Below are positions 34,647 to 45,799 of a stretch of 64,000 nt of DNA, piece by piece. The notes beneath the pieces were generated by a model. That model ran no database searches, was not told the DNA's origin, and saw only the letters and a program-made list of their open reading frames with translations. Position numbers and translations under genes: made by a program. Each line of letters opens with the position of its first letter. The stretch's first letter is position 1. This DNA comes from Cochliopodium minus (lineage: Eukaryota > Discosea > Himatismenida > Cochliopodiidae): positions 86,403-150,402 of the forward strand of contig JAMYWO010000030.1 in NCBI GenBank assembly GCA_024220525.1, given 5' to 3'.

Positions 34647-36853
34647 TTAATTGGAATCAAAAAATTCATGAATTAAGTTATAAGTGTGATCCCATATGTT
34701 GACCGAGTAGTCCAAACCAGTAACGAGGGTCCCAACATAGAAGGTATTCAATCTTCCTTGTATTTTAGCTACTCTTTCATATGGAGAAGTACGAGCAGAA
34801 AGGAAAGGCAAGTGGAAGTGGACAACAGAGTCATGTTTGCGGATGGTTCCATCAATCAACTTTGCGGTAGCGAAAGCAGAAGGAATGCCTGTTAATTGTT
34901 GAGTAATGATTCCCTCAACATTGCGGCTGGAAGTCGGCTTTGAAAAAAAAGTAATTTAGAACAAATTAAATTGGAAGTAAATCATTTTTTTAGTATTATT
35001 AAGTTAAGATTGGATAATTATTACTGTATTTATAATTTTTTACGTTTTCATAATCGTTGACTAAAACACCGAAAGAAGGACCATAAGGAAGGTCTCTTCC
35101 AATGAAAGAAACATAAGGAGCAGTAGGAATATTAGGAGGAGGTTTAGTGAAATCAAAGTTGTAAATATTGGTGTAATCAGCAGTGACACCTTTAAATTAA
35201 TTTTGCAAATTTAATTTTTTTCAAATTTTTTATTTTTGAATTTTTATTTTATAATTTGAATACCTTCGGTGGCGTTGACAGCAAAGACGTGCGATCTTCC
35301 CTTTCTGGTGTTGGAAAAGATTCTCTCTTCGTCTTCAGTGAGTCTCATGAAGCTGAGCTCGCTCTTCTTTGGAGAAAAAGCGACAATAAGATTGAAACAT
35401 TCGACTTCTTGGTCTTCTTGATGATCATATCCTCCTCTCTTACTGTTAAAAAAATAAAAATTGTTTTATTAAAAAATAGAATTACTTTAAATTATTTTGA
35501 TTACTTTTGGTTTGATTTATAAGTGATTCTTATTTTTCCATTTGATTTTTTCTTTGGTTTGAAAAATAGAGAATAAAAATTTTGAGAAAGAAGTTCATTT
35601 GAAGAAAAAACAAAAACAAAAACAAAAAAAATTTTACATTGTCATAGTGTTGGTAGTGATAACGATTTCCAGAACGTTCGATGTTAGTAATTCTTGTGTC
35701 CAAAAGAATGTTCTCTTCACCAAGGAAGCGAGAGATACCTTGGTACAAAGATGAGCAACCACCATTGATACTGAGAGGTACACCAGGAACTTGTGTAAGA
35801 ATAATATACTTGATGTCACCAAGAGCATACAAGGTGGACATTTTGGTGTATTCCAAGTTAGCATAGTCTCCGAGGATAGTGTCAAAAAAACTTCCCAATG
35901 CTTCCAAGCCGTGGAGTGTGATGAAATCAGAGAATGGGGCTGATAATACTGCAGGAATAGGATTGGGGATGTTGTTGGTTCCGATCCATGGATACAAAGC
36001 TAATAAAAAAAAAATTATCAATAAATATTTGAAATTAATTTTATCAAATTAAAGATTTTTATATTTTGATTTACCAAGTTGTGCATTCAATGTTCCAAAA
36101 GCCAACAGCTGTTCAGGTGAAAAATTGTTGTCCAAAGGGGAGGTAGCTACAGGTGGAAGGGAATTTTTAAAATCTACAGCATAATTTTTTCTTGGTGGAA
36201 GTGAAGTGATAGTTTGAACATCTGCGAATCTGGCTATTTTTTATTTGATTTAATGAGAAAGGAATATTTTTAAAGTGTTTTTTTTGAGGATTTACAAATG
36301 AATTTCTTTGAATCTATTTCGAATGAACCAGGTTGAGTTGCATTTATAGCTGCTGTATCAAAATATCCTCTAACTCCTGTATTGACATATGCTGGATATC
36401 CTGGAGCTATATTTTTTTAAAATAAAAAATTTTTTATTGAACTATTTTATACTAATCAGAAAATGATCCTTACCTGGTGGTTCAAAATTGTATGTGTGGC
36501 AGTTTCCTCCAATGTTGCTGCTTTTCTCTAAAACCAAGACATCATAACCACGATCCTTCAAAAATACAGCACTGGACATTCCTTATTGAATCAATTTATT
36601 CATTGGAGAATTTAAGTAAATTAAAAAAACTGATTTTACCAGCTAAATTGAAATTTTGAAATCATAATGTATTTTGTTGATATTTATATAATCCTTACAT
36701 GCACCTTTTTTTTCACAAAAAGTTAAAATTATTAATTTGAGAATGAATCTAAATATTCTCACCTGCACCAATGATACATACATCTCTGATTCTTCTACCT
36801 CTTCCTGCGAATACACAGACAAGAAGCAAACAAAATAAAATAAAGAGTTTCAT
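34647..36853 (-). CDS. Secreted FAD-dependent amine-oxidase-like oxidoreductase
   Basis: ATG 36853 opens a clear signal peptide (MKLFILFCLLLVCVFAGRGR). Exon 1 ends inside the dinucleotide-binding motif. Two microexons (36699-36704, GTGCAT; 36640-36642, CTG) then complete it as CIIGAGASGMSSAVFLKDRG before the exon 36474-36581 (VLVLEKSSNIGGNC). Further exons run through GYPAYVNTGVRGYFDTAAIN, LYPWIGTNN, GVPLSINGGCSSLYQG and a C-terminal half ending YVGTLVTGLDYSVNIWDHTY at the stop 34647. The GxGxxG plus GG motif is that of the flavin amine-oxidase/NAD(P)-binding-8 group. The substrate is not evident. The signal peptide places it in the secretory pathway. Skipping either microexon would remove Gly residues from the FAD motif, which supports them. 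Confidence 0.82.
36640..36642 (-). other. 3-nt microexon (CTG)
   Basis: On the minus strand the bases CTG sit between an acceptor (caatttag) and a donor (gtaaaa). The flanking introns are about 56 and 58 nt. Inclusion yields Ser-Gly in GAGASGMS. Confidence 0.65.
36699..36704 (-). other. 6-nt microexon (GTGCAT)
   Basis: On the minus strand GTGCAT lies between acceptor aaaaaag and the strong donor gtaagg, with introns of about 58 and 56 nt on its sides. It supplies the second Gly-Ala of the GAGASG FAD-binding motif and keeps the frame. Confidence 0.7.
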
Positions 36854-36971
36854 TTTTTTTTTATATATTTTTTCTCTTTTATGAAAACAAGGTCAAAAAG
36901 GAAGCAAGGTTAAAAATCGGATTATATAAATGTATAAAATAGACCACTAGATTTTGATGATTAAAATATAA

Positions 36972-39900
36972 TTATTTATTATCATTTTGATTTCCACCAA
37001 ACATTTGCATGAGTTTATTCACCCCAACCAATTTAGTAGAATTAGTTTTTTTCTTGGGAACCAAAAGTTTTTCAAGGGTATTATCTTGAGGGAGATCAAA
37101 ATTGGCCTTTTGTCTAGGTGTGTTACTTTTGCTCATTTTGACAGTAGAAAACTTGTCTGATCCTTCACTTTCATCAGAAGAACCACTGCTAGCAGAAGGT
37201 TTCTGATTAAAATGACCTTGAAGGAAAAGTAACTGAGATTCCGTAAAGTTTTCGTCTCCATTCTCTTTCTGATCTTCGTTCTGGGATGAAACGTGCTCTT
37301 GAAGAGGCTCTTCTTCTTCATCTTCCTTGTCAAAGTGATGATTGGGAGAGTGATCTTTCTTTTCTTCTTCAGGTTCTTTCTCATTATTATCATCCTCCGA
37401 AGAATCTTTCAAAAGTTTGTAAAAAAAAAAAGAAAAGAAAAAAAGCGTGTTACCAATGGTGCTTAGAGATTGATCATCAGCCTCGTCCCTCACTTCCTCC
37501 CTATTTTCTTCTTCGTCTTTGTTTTCCTCCTCATCCTTGGAACTTTCTCCCTTCTCAAATTTGTAAAGATTATCCTCCTGAAAAGATAATTAAACAAAAA
37601 AAAAAAGTTTATAAAAATTTTGGGATTTAAATAAATTGTTCTTACTTGTTCATCTCTTAACAATTGTTTTATTTGATGTGTGTTACTTGGAGACTCCAAA
37701 ACAATTTCCTTATCTCCTACATAAAAATCAGGCTTGTGCTCTCTGTTATCCTCAAAAGGGCTAAGAGATTGATCATCATGCTCTTCTTCCAAAGGATTTT
37801 CTTCCAAAGATTTCTCTCCTAAAAAAAAAAATGAAATTAAACAATTATTAAAAAAGTTGAAAAAAAAATAATAACCTGAACTGACTTTGTTTTTTTCTGG
37901 TTTTTTGTGATTGTTATTGTGATTTTTTTCTTCTTCGGACAAATTAAAGTAATCCTCACTTGTGTGTAAAATTTTGTCCAAGTTTTGTTGCTCTTTTACT
38001 TCGAAAGAGAAAAAAGAATCTTTTGGGCCTTCCTTCAGAAAAAAAAAATTTATTTAAACCCAAAAATATTCAAAAATATTTAGAAAATAAAATTAAACAA
38101 TCAAAAAAAGATTTTTCAAAAAATTTTACTTTTGAATAGTTTCTATTATTGTTTTCATAAGTTAAGAGATTTTTGGACAACTCAGTATAAGCGGAGGAAT
38201 TCAAATCTTTAATTTGGGAGAGTTTTTTGTGGAGTTTTTCTTGCTCTAACTTCAACCTTTCGTTTTCCTTGAATAAATTCTCTATTTCCACTTTGAGTTG
38301 GTGATTGTTGTTTTTGTCGAGGGGTTTGCAAGAAATTTCTTCGAGGATATTCAATCTTTTTTCGATCAACAAAGATTTATTTTGCAATGTCTATTATTAT
38401 CAGAAAAAAAAAATTAAAAATTTAAAATAAACTTTATAAAATGAAAATATCCATTAAATAAAAAAATTATTTGAATTTTACTTTGTGTTCTTGCAAAGCA
38501 GCATCAACTTGCATAGTGGAAAGATTAGTAAATTTGTCATATTGTCCAATGATTTGCAAAAAAGTGTTGTCCTTTTCAGAGTTGGAGTTACGCACAATAG
38601 GTTGAGTGTGTTTTTTGTTGTTAGGGGAATAATTTGGAGAATAACTGGGAGAAAAGTCTTGTGAGTTTTGTTGCTTTGTTGGAGGCTTCTTTTTAGCGTA
38701 TTTTTTGACTTTTATTTTTGTAGATCTCTTTGAAGGGGGTGTTGGGAAATCATCCTTTTAAAAAATAAAAAAATTTTAAAAGATGTAAAAATAATCAAAA
38801 AAAAAGTACCTCTTCTTCGTAATTGTCGTTATTGTGAGGGTTGAACTTTGCAATGATTTTTTTAGGATCGATGGGACCAGTGAGAGAGCGATATTTCTTC
38901 TTCTTCTCTTCCAGAGTTTCTCTGTCAAGCTTGCGCTCTTGGTTATGATTATTAGGGGAGAAGAGCTCCTCGATGTTGTCTGGCTTGACACGAGTGACTG
39001 CCTTTTTAGGACGAATGCCCTTAAGGGTGTTGGAACGCTTGCTACGAGGGGTCCTTGGTTTCTCACGCTCACGAGGGGATTTAGGTCTTTCAGGAATGGA
39101 CGCGGTATGTGACCTTTCTCTCGGTGTTCTTCTCTCTCTGTCTCTTTCTCTTTCTCCATTTCTTTCTCTCTCCTTTTCATTTTCTCTTTCTCTTTCTCTT
39201 TCTCTTGACTTTTCTCGTGGAGAAATTCCATTCCTCTCTTCTTGGGAGCTGTCATTCCTGAGTAAGGAAAATTGTTTTTAAAATAAAAATAAAAAAGGTA
39301 GAAAAAAAAAATACTTATTGGATTTGTGTGAAGTTCTTGGAGTCTTTTTCCCGCTCAAAGATAGAACAACAGAAGGTAAGTTTACATCATCATCTTGTTT
39401 CTTTTGTTGATTGGAGGATTTCTTGAGAGTTCCTTTTCTTCTTTTCTTCTTGAGAACTACTTTTTTCTCGGAGTTCAATTTGGTGAGAGAAGAAATAGCT
39501 TGCCTCCAAAAATTGTTTTCTTCTTTTTTTGAAAGGAAAATATCTATCTTGTCATTATCAGTGAGCAATCTCAAATATGCTAAATTTGGAAAAAAATTAT
39601 AAATTTTATATCATAGATATAAAAATATACTCACCTTGATTTTTTTCATCCACTTTGATTATAGATGTTTTGATCACTTGCAATGTTTTGAAAAATCCAT
39701 CGTTTTTGATTTGTGTGATTAAGAGTACATCAGAAAAGAGGAAGAAAAATCTCTTGAATTTCTGCTCTTTCTCGATATCCAGGATATATCCCTCCCCAGA
39801 TACAATGAATTCTCTATGTTTATTATCTTCAACATCAAAATCCTTATAAATATGAGAATTTAAAAAAATTTGAAAAAAATTTAAAATTCATTTACAGCTA

Positions 39901-40978
39901 TTTGTTTTGAGAGCTTCTTTATTTGATTATCTGAATTTTCTATCATCGAATTGTTGCATTTTCTTATAATCTCGTCGATAAATTCTATCCTATTAATCAA
40001 TATCGATTTATCATTATGATCCTTTGGTGTTATATCATAAATTTCCTTTATGGTTGAAATGGAATTAGAAAATTTTGGATAAATAAAAAAGGATAGATAT
40101 ATGGGCTATCAATTCATTTTATTGAGTCAAATATTTAAAATTTTAAATATTTGATACTTGATAGAATATAAACGCTTTTTTTTTTTGTTATATTCACTGA
40201 TATGAAATATGAAATTTACCTTCAAGAGACCCAATTCATTCGTTATATGATAAATTGGCAAATTGAAGTAATTATTGATGGTGAAGCTCGTTCTTGACAT
40301 TCTCATCCAACACTCATTGAATAAGGTTTCAAAGTTTTTATTTTCCATTTTCTTTTCAAAACTTTTGATTTTATTTGTATTGGATTTAGCATATTCTGTA
40401 TAGTAAGACAATTCTTCAAAAAATTGATGATCAATCGAATCTATCGATCCATATTCTTCTTGCAGATTTCTCAAATAAGTGAGATATTCTGCATGAATTT
40501 TGATTAATTTATATATCCCTTGGAAAAAGAAATGTTTTTCTGTTTTTGTGATATATCTTTCATCAAACAATGGATTGGCAACATTCTATTTGTTTTCATT
40601 ATTGAAAGTGAGGAATATAAATTAAAATATATTTTTATATAAAAGAAAATTCTTTGTTAATTTACTTGAATCAATTCAGTCAAACTCTCCAAATAATTTC
40701 TCTCATTATTTGTAAATTCAAATAATTTTTCTTGACGATTGATTTCTTGTTTATCCATGTTTGATCTATTGAAAATAAAAAAGATGTTTTAAGTTCAAAT
40801 AAAATAATATTATCAATTTTCTGATTTACAATAATTGGGGAAATCTATTGTTGCATAGATTTACAAAACTACTAAACTCATAGGGCTTGACAAGTTCAGT
40901 TATTTCAATCTATAATTTGGAAAAATTGAGAAATTAAACTGATAAATCATTTTTTCTTATATTGATTACATTCGACAT
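36972..40978 (-). CDS. RhoGEF (DH-PH) with long disordered, coiled-coil tail
   Basis: The start codon lies on a 9-nt exon (40970-40978, ATGTCGAAT), joined across a 60-nt intron to IEITELVKPYEFSSFVNLCN. The DH domain runs from about residue 45: NNERNYLESLTELIQ, then HFFFQGIYKLIKIHAEYL, NNYFNLPIYHITNELGLLK and EIYDITPKDHNDK. It is followed by a PH domain (about 39850-39480: EFIVSGEGYILDI, RFFFLFSDVLLIT, FWRQAISSL). DH-PH proteins load GTP onto Rho/Rac GTPases and so steer actin. The remaining about 700 residues contain an Arg/Glu repeat tract (about 39110-39215), a basic Ser/Pro-rich region, a coiled coil (about 38150-38350) and very acidic stretches. In the Arg/Glu tract two frames are open; I chose the one that continues to a proper donor near 38810. 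Confidence 0.78.
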
Positions 40979-41138
40979 AATTCAATTGATCTATTTTTTT
41001 TTTATTATTATTTTTGAATAATAATAAAATAAAGCAAAATAAAATGGAATCTTTTAATTCAAAATAAATATCTTTCTTTAAAGTTTCGAGATATAATGTT
41101 CAAATACAGTCGGAATCATGAAGTAATTCTCTAAAAGA

Positions 41139-42606
41139 TCAGTTGCCAGAATTGTTGGAAAAAGTGTTATTAGGGACAGTACTGTGGTTGACATTGTTGT
41201 TAGGAATGTTGTTAAGATTGTTTTGAGGAGAATTATTTGGTAAATTGTTTTTAGAAATGGTAGGAGCTTGTTTCATAGGAGGTCTCTTTACAACAGCAGT
41301 ATTGAAATTTTTTGGAGCAACACGGTTTTGTATGTTGTTAACATTGTTGTTAGATGGATTTCCTTGAGGAATACTTTGATTTGGAACACGGTTTTGGTTG
41401 AGTACATTAGGGTTCCCATTGTTAGAGTAATTATTGAACTGATTATTTTTGTTTTGGGGAATCACACTCTGATTGTTATTGTTTGGAATAGGTTCTTGAA
41501 TGTTAACTTGTTCGTTTTCTGTTTTGATTTTTTTGGTTGGGGAGCTCTCTTCGTTTACTTCGTTTTGCTGGTTGTTAGTCTGGTTGTTGAACATTGGCCT
41601 TTTGTTGGAGATGTTGCGTTTCTGATCCGAAATTTCTATTTCAGGATCTTCCGTTATATCAATTTCATTATTGTTATTAATGTTATTGGTATTAATGTTG
41701 TTATTTATGTTATTGTTATTGTTATTGTTGCTATTGTTATTGTTATTATTGCTATTGTTATTATTGATATTATTGTTTTGGGAATTAGAAGATTTGATGG
41801 TATTATTGATATTGTTATTGGGGATATTCTTGATTGGTGGCTTATTTAAATTGATTGGGTTGTTTTGATTGATTGGGTTATTGGTAATGTTGTTATTGAT
41901 GGGAATATTTTCGATTGTTTGGTCAAATTCATAATTATCCACCATTTTCTTTGGCCTGATTTGTTCTTCATTCGGTGAGACATATAATCCCTTTTTATCT
42001 GATGGTGTATTTTTCACTCTTTTGAGATGTTCCTTATCATATATACAATTTCCAAGCGAATTTCCAAATAATCTCAATGCTCTTTTCGTTGCATCGGTAA
42101 CTGCCTCCTTTTTGGCATTTTCTATTGCAATTGCTTTATTTGAATTATGTGCTATCCCATAACCCAAATCTTCATGAAAAGTCCCATCTTTCAATGTAAT
42201 TTTTACTACCGCAGTCACTCCAACCACGGTCAATCCTTTTTGATTTTCTTCCACCTTTTATTAATTATTATCAATTGATAAATAAAAGAATAAATTGAAT
42301 GATTACAAAATCTGGTGCAACATTGATTATTGATGAACTCCATCCATTAAATCCAAATATTTTATTTGCAATTTCAATCACCTTCCATCCTTCCACATAG
42401 GTATATGTTGCTTTATATTGAGAAAATATTTAATTTAAGCCTTACAATTTCTTGAAATTAAATTTTTTACTTCCAGAACCTCCTGGCCTTGTTGCTAAAT
42501 CGGATCTGGGCAATTTTTTCATCAATAATTCTTGAATTACTCTCCTTTCATTTTTATCAAATTCTTTATTCCCAAATAATCCAGGCGAATCTGCCTTATC
42601 TTCCAT
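41139..42606 (-). CDS. RAD52: RAD52 single-strand-annealing protein
   Basis: Three exons start at ATG 42606 (MEDKADSPGLFGNKEFDKNE), continue through TYVEGWKVIEIANKIFGFNG and WSSSIINVAPDF, and end with the large exon from about 42254 to TGA 41139. The N-terminal half is the conserved ring-forming annealing domain: VGVTAVVKITLKDGTFHEDL, GYGIAHNSNKAIAIENAKKE and AVTDATKRALRLFGNSLGN are textbook. RAD52 anneals complementary single strands and assists RAD51 in homologous recombination in the nucleus. The C-terminal about 230 residues, where other RAD52 proteins bind RPA and RAD51, are dominated by Asn runs with short basic pieces (SPTKKIKTE could be a nuclear signal). I see no obvious RPA- or RAD51-binding motif. 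Assignment is certain. Confidence 0.94.
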
Positions 42607-42873
42607 TTATATTACAATATATGTAAGAAAATTTTTTATATCCTATTCTATTTTTTATTTTATGTGAAAATTAATTTTCATTTTTTTTGTAGGGATATAT
42701 TTTAATTATTTTACCAAGAAAATTTTCATTTTATTGTAATTATCATTCAAAAAAACTTAAGATTGAAAAAATGTAGGTTCTTCAAATTCTAACAGCAAAA
42801 TGGAATATTTTTTCATTTCTCCAAAAGAATGGAATTTTAAACAATTGTTCCAATAAAATTAAAATAAAAAAAA

Positions 42874-44043
42874 ATGGAAAATCAAATAACCCTATACAAT
42901 ACAAATAACAAAAAAGAATTCATATATGTTTGTGAAAAACTCACTTATGTAAATACTCTTCAAGTAATCCTTAATTTTCCAAAAGAATATATGAATCATA
43001 AAATTCATTGCATATCAAAAGATTTCTATTTGAATATCTCATTGATTGATAAAAAAGAGAATAAAATTGATAAGCTTTTATTGATCCCAATCCCAAAAAA
43101 TACAAAATGGGAGGTGAATTATACATTGAATGATGATTATTTATCGGTAAAAATACCATTGGAATCTTATCTTATCAATCCATTATGCTTGGATAAAGAA
43201 AGAGAGAATATTAATACGAGAATATCCAATGAAATATTGAAAAATTCTATTGAATGCAGAAAATGTAAAAGCAAATTGATTGAAGAGAACAAATTTGTGA
43301 GAATAAATCCTTTGCCATCAAAATTTTGGGTGGAATTATCAGAGATGTGGGTATGTTGCTCGAATATCCCAATGCCCAAAGGATATGAAAAAGGAAAGAT
43401 GGAGATAAAGGAGAATTGCCTGTATGATTCCTCCAATTATATCATGATACATCCCACACAAGTAAATAACATCAAAATAGTCTCCGATAATGATGAAGAT
43501 CACCATCTACCTTATTCAGCAATTTATTGCAGCAAATGCAATGAATTTCTGGGGCAAGGAGAATATGATAAGGTGGAAGTGAAAGATACCAAAAGAATAA
43601 TCGATTCAATAAAATTGTATAAATGCAATATCTCTTGCCAGAACTACTTTAGTAAATTCATCTTTGAATCTTATATAGCGAGTGAAATATTCGCTTCTGC
43701 AGAAGCACTGGATACTTTCAAATTTTTGATTTTTAACCATGAAAACAACAAATTACGTTTATTAATCAATCTTGTTAATTGGGACAGCTCTGTATCTACC
43801 AACTCTTTGAACAATGAGAAATATTTTCCTGTCTTGAAACTCTTTTTCATAGAAAGCACCTCTCCTCAACAGGAAGAACTCGCCAAAAAATGGAACCTCC
43901 AAAAGAAGACCGAGTCTCTTGTCCTCCCCAATTCTCACTGTGATAGACTCATTCAAGTTTTGAACACTCACAATCAAATTTACCCTGTTTCTCTAAGAGA
44001 ATTCCAAAACATGAAAATAAGTTTTTTGAGATTGTCTATCTGA
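42874..44043 (+). CDS. UBE3D: UBE3D / HECT_2-type E3 ubiquitin ligase
   Basis: This is a single-exon gene of 389 residues. The family signature is present: a Cys pair (ECRKCKSKLI), LPSKFWVELSEMWVCCSN in place of the LPS-W-E-W-C block, IMIHP, a second Cys pair (IYCSKCNEFLG) and the C-terminal strands. UBE3D proteins are E3 ligases described as binding cyclin B and UbcH10. Yeast Ipa1, the homologue, associates with the mRNA cleavage and polyadenylation machinery, so a functional link with the CPSF30 gene in this window is conceivable but not shown. It is divergent from RAD52 across 267 bp of AT-rich DNA and almost abuts the convergent PSMD5 gene (51 bp). Confidence 0.75.
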   Translation: MENQITLYNTNNKKEFIYVCEKLTYVNTLQVILNFPKEYMNHKIHCISKDFYLNISLIDKKENKIDKLLLIPIPKNTKWEVNYTLNDDYLSVKIPLESYLINPLCLDKERENINTRISNEILKNSIECRKCKSKLIEENKFVRINPLPSKFWVELSEMWVCCSNIPMPKGYEKGKMEIKENCLYDSSNYIMIHPTQVNNIKIVSDNDEDHHLPYSAIYCSKCNEFLGQGEYDKVEVKDTKRIIDSIKLYKCNISCQNYFSKFIFESYIASEIFASAEALDTFKFLIFNHENNKLRLLINLVNWDSSVSTNSLNNEKYFPVLKLFFIESTSPQQEELAKKWNLQKKTESLVLPNSHCDRLIQVLNTHNQIYPVSLREFQNMKISFLRLSI

Positions 44044-44094
44044 TTGGATTAAATAATATTTATTTTTTTATTAATTTTTTAAACAAATTTGATC

Positions 44095-45612
44095 TTAGTT
44101 GGACTCTGTCTTTACACTCAACCTTTCTTTTTTGTTGGTGTCGACAAGAGGTCCTTTCCTCAGATATTGATCAATAAAATTAAACTTTTCTTCATCAACG
44201 ACTTTAGGAGTGAAAGGATTTTTAAAAATGGTAAACAAAACTTCATACTTGGCTTCTCTACCCGCTTTTTCTTCAGTGGATCTGTCAATAATAAAATCGA
44301 AAAATTGGGGGTTTTTGAAAAGATCAATGACACCCCAATCATAAAAACTACAGGCTTGAAATAAAGCGTAGATGGCACATTTTAAAGTGGTGGACATTCT
44401 GATTTCTTTGGTTTCACTCATGAGAGTAGAGGTCCATTCACTTGAAATGTTATTAAAAAGCTCCTTAAAAAAGGAAGAAGAGTTGGGAACTTTGTTCTGA
44501 AAACATTCTGCGACAATCGATGCCAAACAATGAAAAGAAGCGATTCTGACTTCTTCATACAACTTTGTGTTGACGCAAAGATTGAACCAGACCCACTTGA
44601 TGTAGTTTTGGAAAGAGTTGAAAAACTGAGAGTAATGACAGGTGATTTGCAACAAACCTAGGATGTGAGTCAAACAAGATTGTCTGGAGCCAGATTTCAA
44701 TTTGAGAGGATCAGATAAGAAAGATTCGTTGAGGATGCTCTTCATCTTTTCGAGTTCAATCAGAAATTTGATTCCATTCTCTGAATTCTCGCTTATTGTC
44801 TTCAAAAGCCTGAGAAGAGGAGGAGTGAACAAGAAGGGTTCCTCTCCATTGAGCTCTTTGATCAATATATTGAGGCAGCTCTCGATCAATCCAGATTCCT
44901 TCAACAGATTAATGAAATATGTCTCATTCTCCTTTTTAAGCACTTCTATCATCTTCTGTAAAACATCCACTGCTCCCATCTTGGCCAACAGATCATCACT
45001 GTTCCATATTATCATCAATTCTTTCATCTCTTCAGAGATTTCGATCTCGCTTTTTAATTCTCTCCTCAATTCCAATTTGAATTCTATCGCCCTCATCTTC
45101 ACCTCTATTCTCTCATGTTTCAACACCCTTCCCAGATATTCTTCCCAACTTTTCTGCCCCTTCTTCAAACCCTTGTATTCTGTCTTTTTATTGTACAAAA
45201 ACCTCACATACTCCTTATTTCCTTTCGTAAGATTGATCAATGTCTTTATTATTTCTGATGGAAGCTTCTCTTCTTCTGAATTTTCTATTATTTCGAAGAT
45301 TTTCTCCCACACTCCTTTCTCTTCCAAATATTCCATCTTCTCAAAGAATTCTTTTTCCCCTATCTCTTCAGCATGTTTGAATATCTTCGAGAGCTGATCT
45401 ATACATAGATATTGGAGATCTTGTGCCTTAGAATGTATTCCCTCACTCAAAAATGGGAAGAATTTCAATGTCAATTGCAATCCCACTTTGGGTTTATCCA
45501 ATATAAATTCTATCTCTCCTAATAGGAGTTGTAAATCTTTCAGATTTGAGACTGTTTTCAATTTTTCGAAATAGTTTATCAGTTTTTGCTCATCATTGGT
45601 TGTGTTTTCCAT
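44095..45612 (-). CDS. PSMD5: 26S proteasome assembly chaperone PSMD5/S5b
   Basis: This is a single-exon gene starting at ATG 45612 (MENTTNDEQKLINYFEKLKT), 505 residues, matching the size of human PSMD5 (about 504). The whole chain is HEAT/ARM-like helical repeat. Diagnostic parts include the middle KSGSRQSCLTHILGLLQIT and the C-terminus IIDRSTEEKAGREAKYEVLF ending near YLRKGPLVDT, which corresponds to the human VVDRS-E--K--KDAKYELV and YL-EGP stretch. PSMD5 binds the Rpt1/Rpt2 ATPases during assembly of the 19S base and must leave before 26S completion. With PSMG1 and UBE3D it makes three proteasome/ubiquitin genes in the window. The acidic run NSEEEKLPSE is unremarkable. Confidence 0.82.
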   Translation of the reverse strand: MENTTNDEQKLINYFEKLKTVSNLKDLQLLLGEIEFILDKPKVGLQLTLKFFPFLSEGIHSKAQDLQYLCIDQLSKIFKHAEEIGEKEFFEKMEYLEEKGVWEKIFEIIENSEEEKLPSEIIKTLINLTKGNKEYVRFLYNKKTEYKGLKKGQKSWEEYLGRVLKHERIEVKMRAIEFKLELRRELKSEIEISEEMKELMIIWNSDDLLAKMGAVDVLQKMIEVLKKENETYFINLLKESGLIESCLNILIKELNGEEPFLFTPPLLRLLKTISENSENGIKFLIELEKMKSILNESFLSDPLKLKSGSRQSCLTHILGLLQITCHYSQFFNSFQNYIKWVWFNLCVNTKLYEEVRIASFHCLASIVAECFQNKVPNSSSFFKELFNNISSEWTSTLMSETKEIRMSTTLKCAIYALFQACSFYDWGVIDLFKNPQFFDFIIDRSTEEKAGREAKYEVLFTIFKNPFTPKVVDEEKFNFIDQYLRKGPLVDTNKKERLSVKTESN

Positions 45613-45669
45613 TTCAATTTTTTTATTTTTTATTATATATATAAGATACACCAAAATTTTGCTTTTCTC

Positions 45670-45701
45670 AAACAAATTATTCTAATTAGAATAATTTGTT
45701 T
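45670..45701. promoter_or_regulatory. Perfect 32-bp palindrome in a divergent promoter
   Basis: The left arm AAACAAATTATTCTAA (45670-45685) is followed without spacer by its exact reverse complement to 45701. It lies 58 bp from the PSMD5 start and 99 bp from the JmjC gene start, roughly central in the 187-bp divergent intergenic region. It could be a bidirectional operator-like site or a cruciform. Confidence 0.5.
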
Positions 45702-45799
45702 ACAACAAAATTAAACCATCAAACAATTTTTAATCCAAATAAACTTATATAAAAAGTCCATTCTATTTTAACTGAAATAAAAAAAATAGATTTTGATTT

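Noticed and set aside
38776-39255. Second open frame through the Arg/Glu tract of the RhoGEF (MTAPKKRGMEFLHEK...)
   Set aside because: The other frame continues from the upstream exon in phase and reaches a proper donor with ordinary composition (RPKSPREREKPRTPRSKRSN); the alternative is a repeat-induced shadow.
41268-41868. Long plus-strand frames rich in Ile/Val/Leu opposite RAD52
   Set aside because: They are the reverse complement of the Asn-codon runs of RAD52, not a membrane protein gene.
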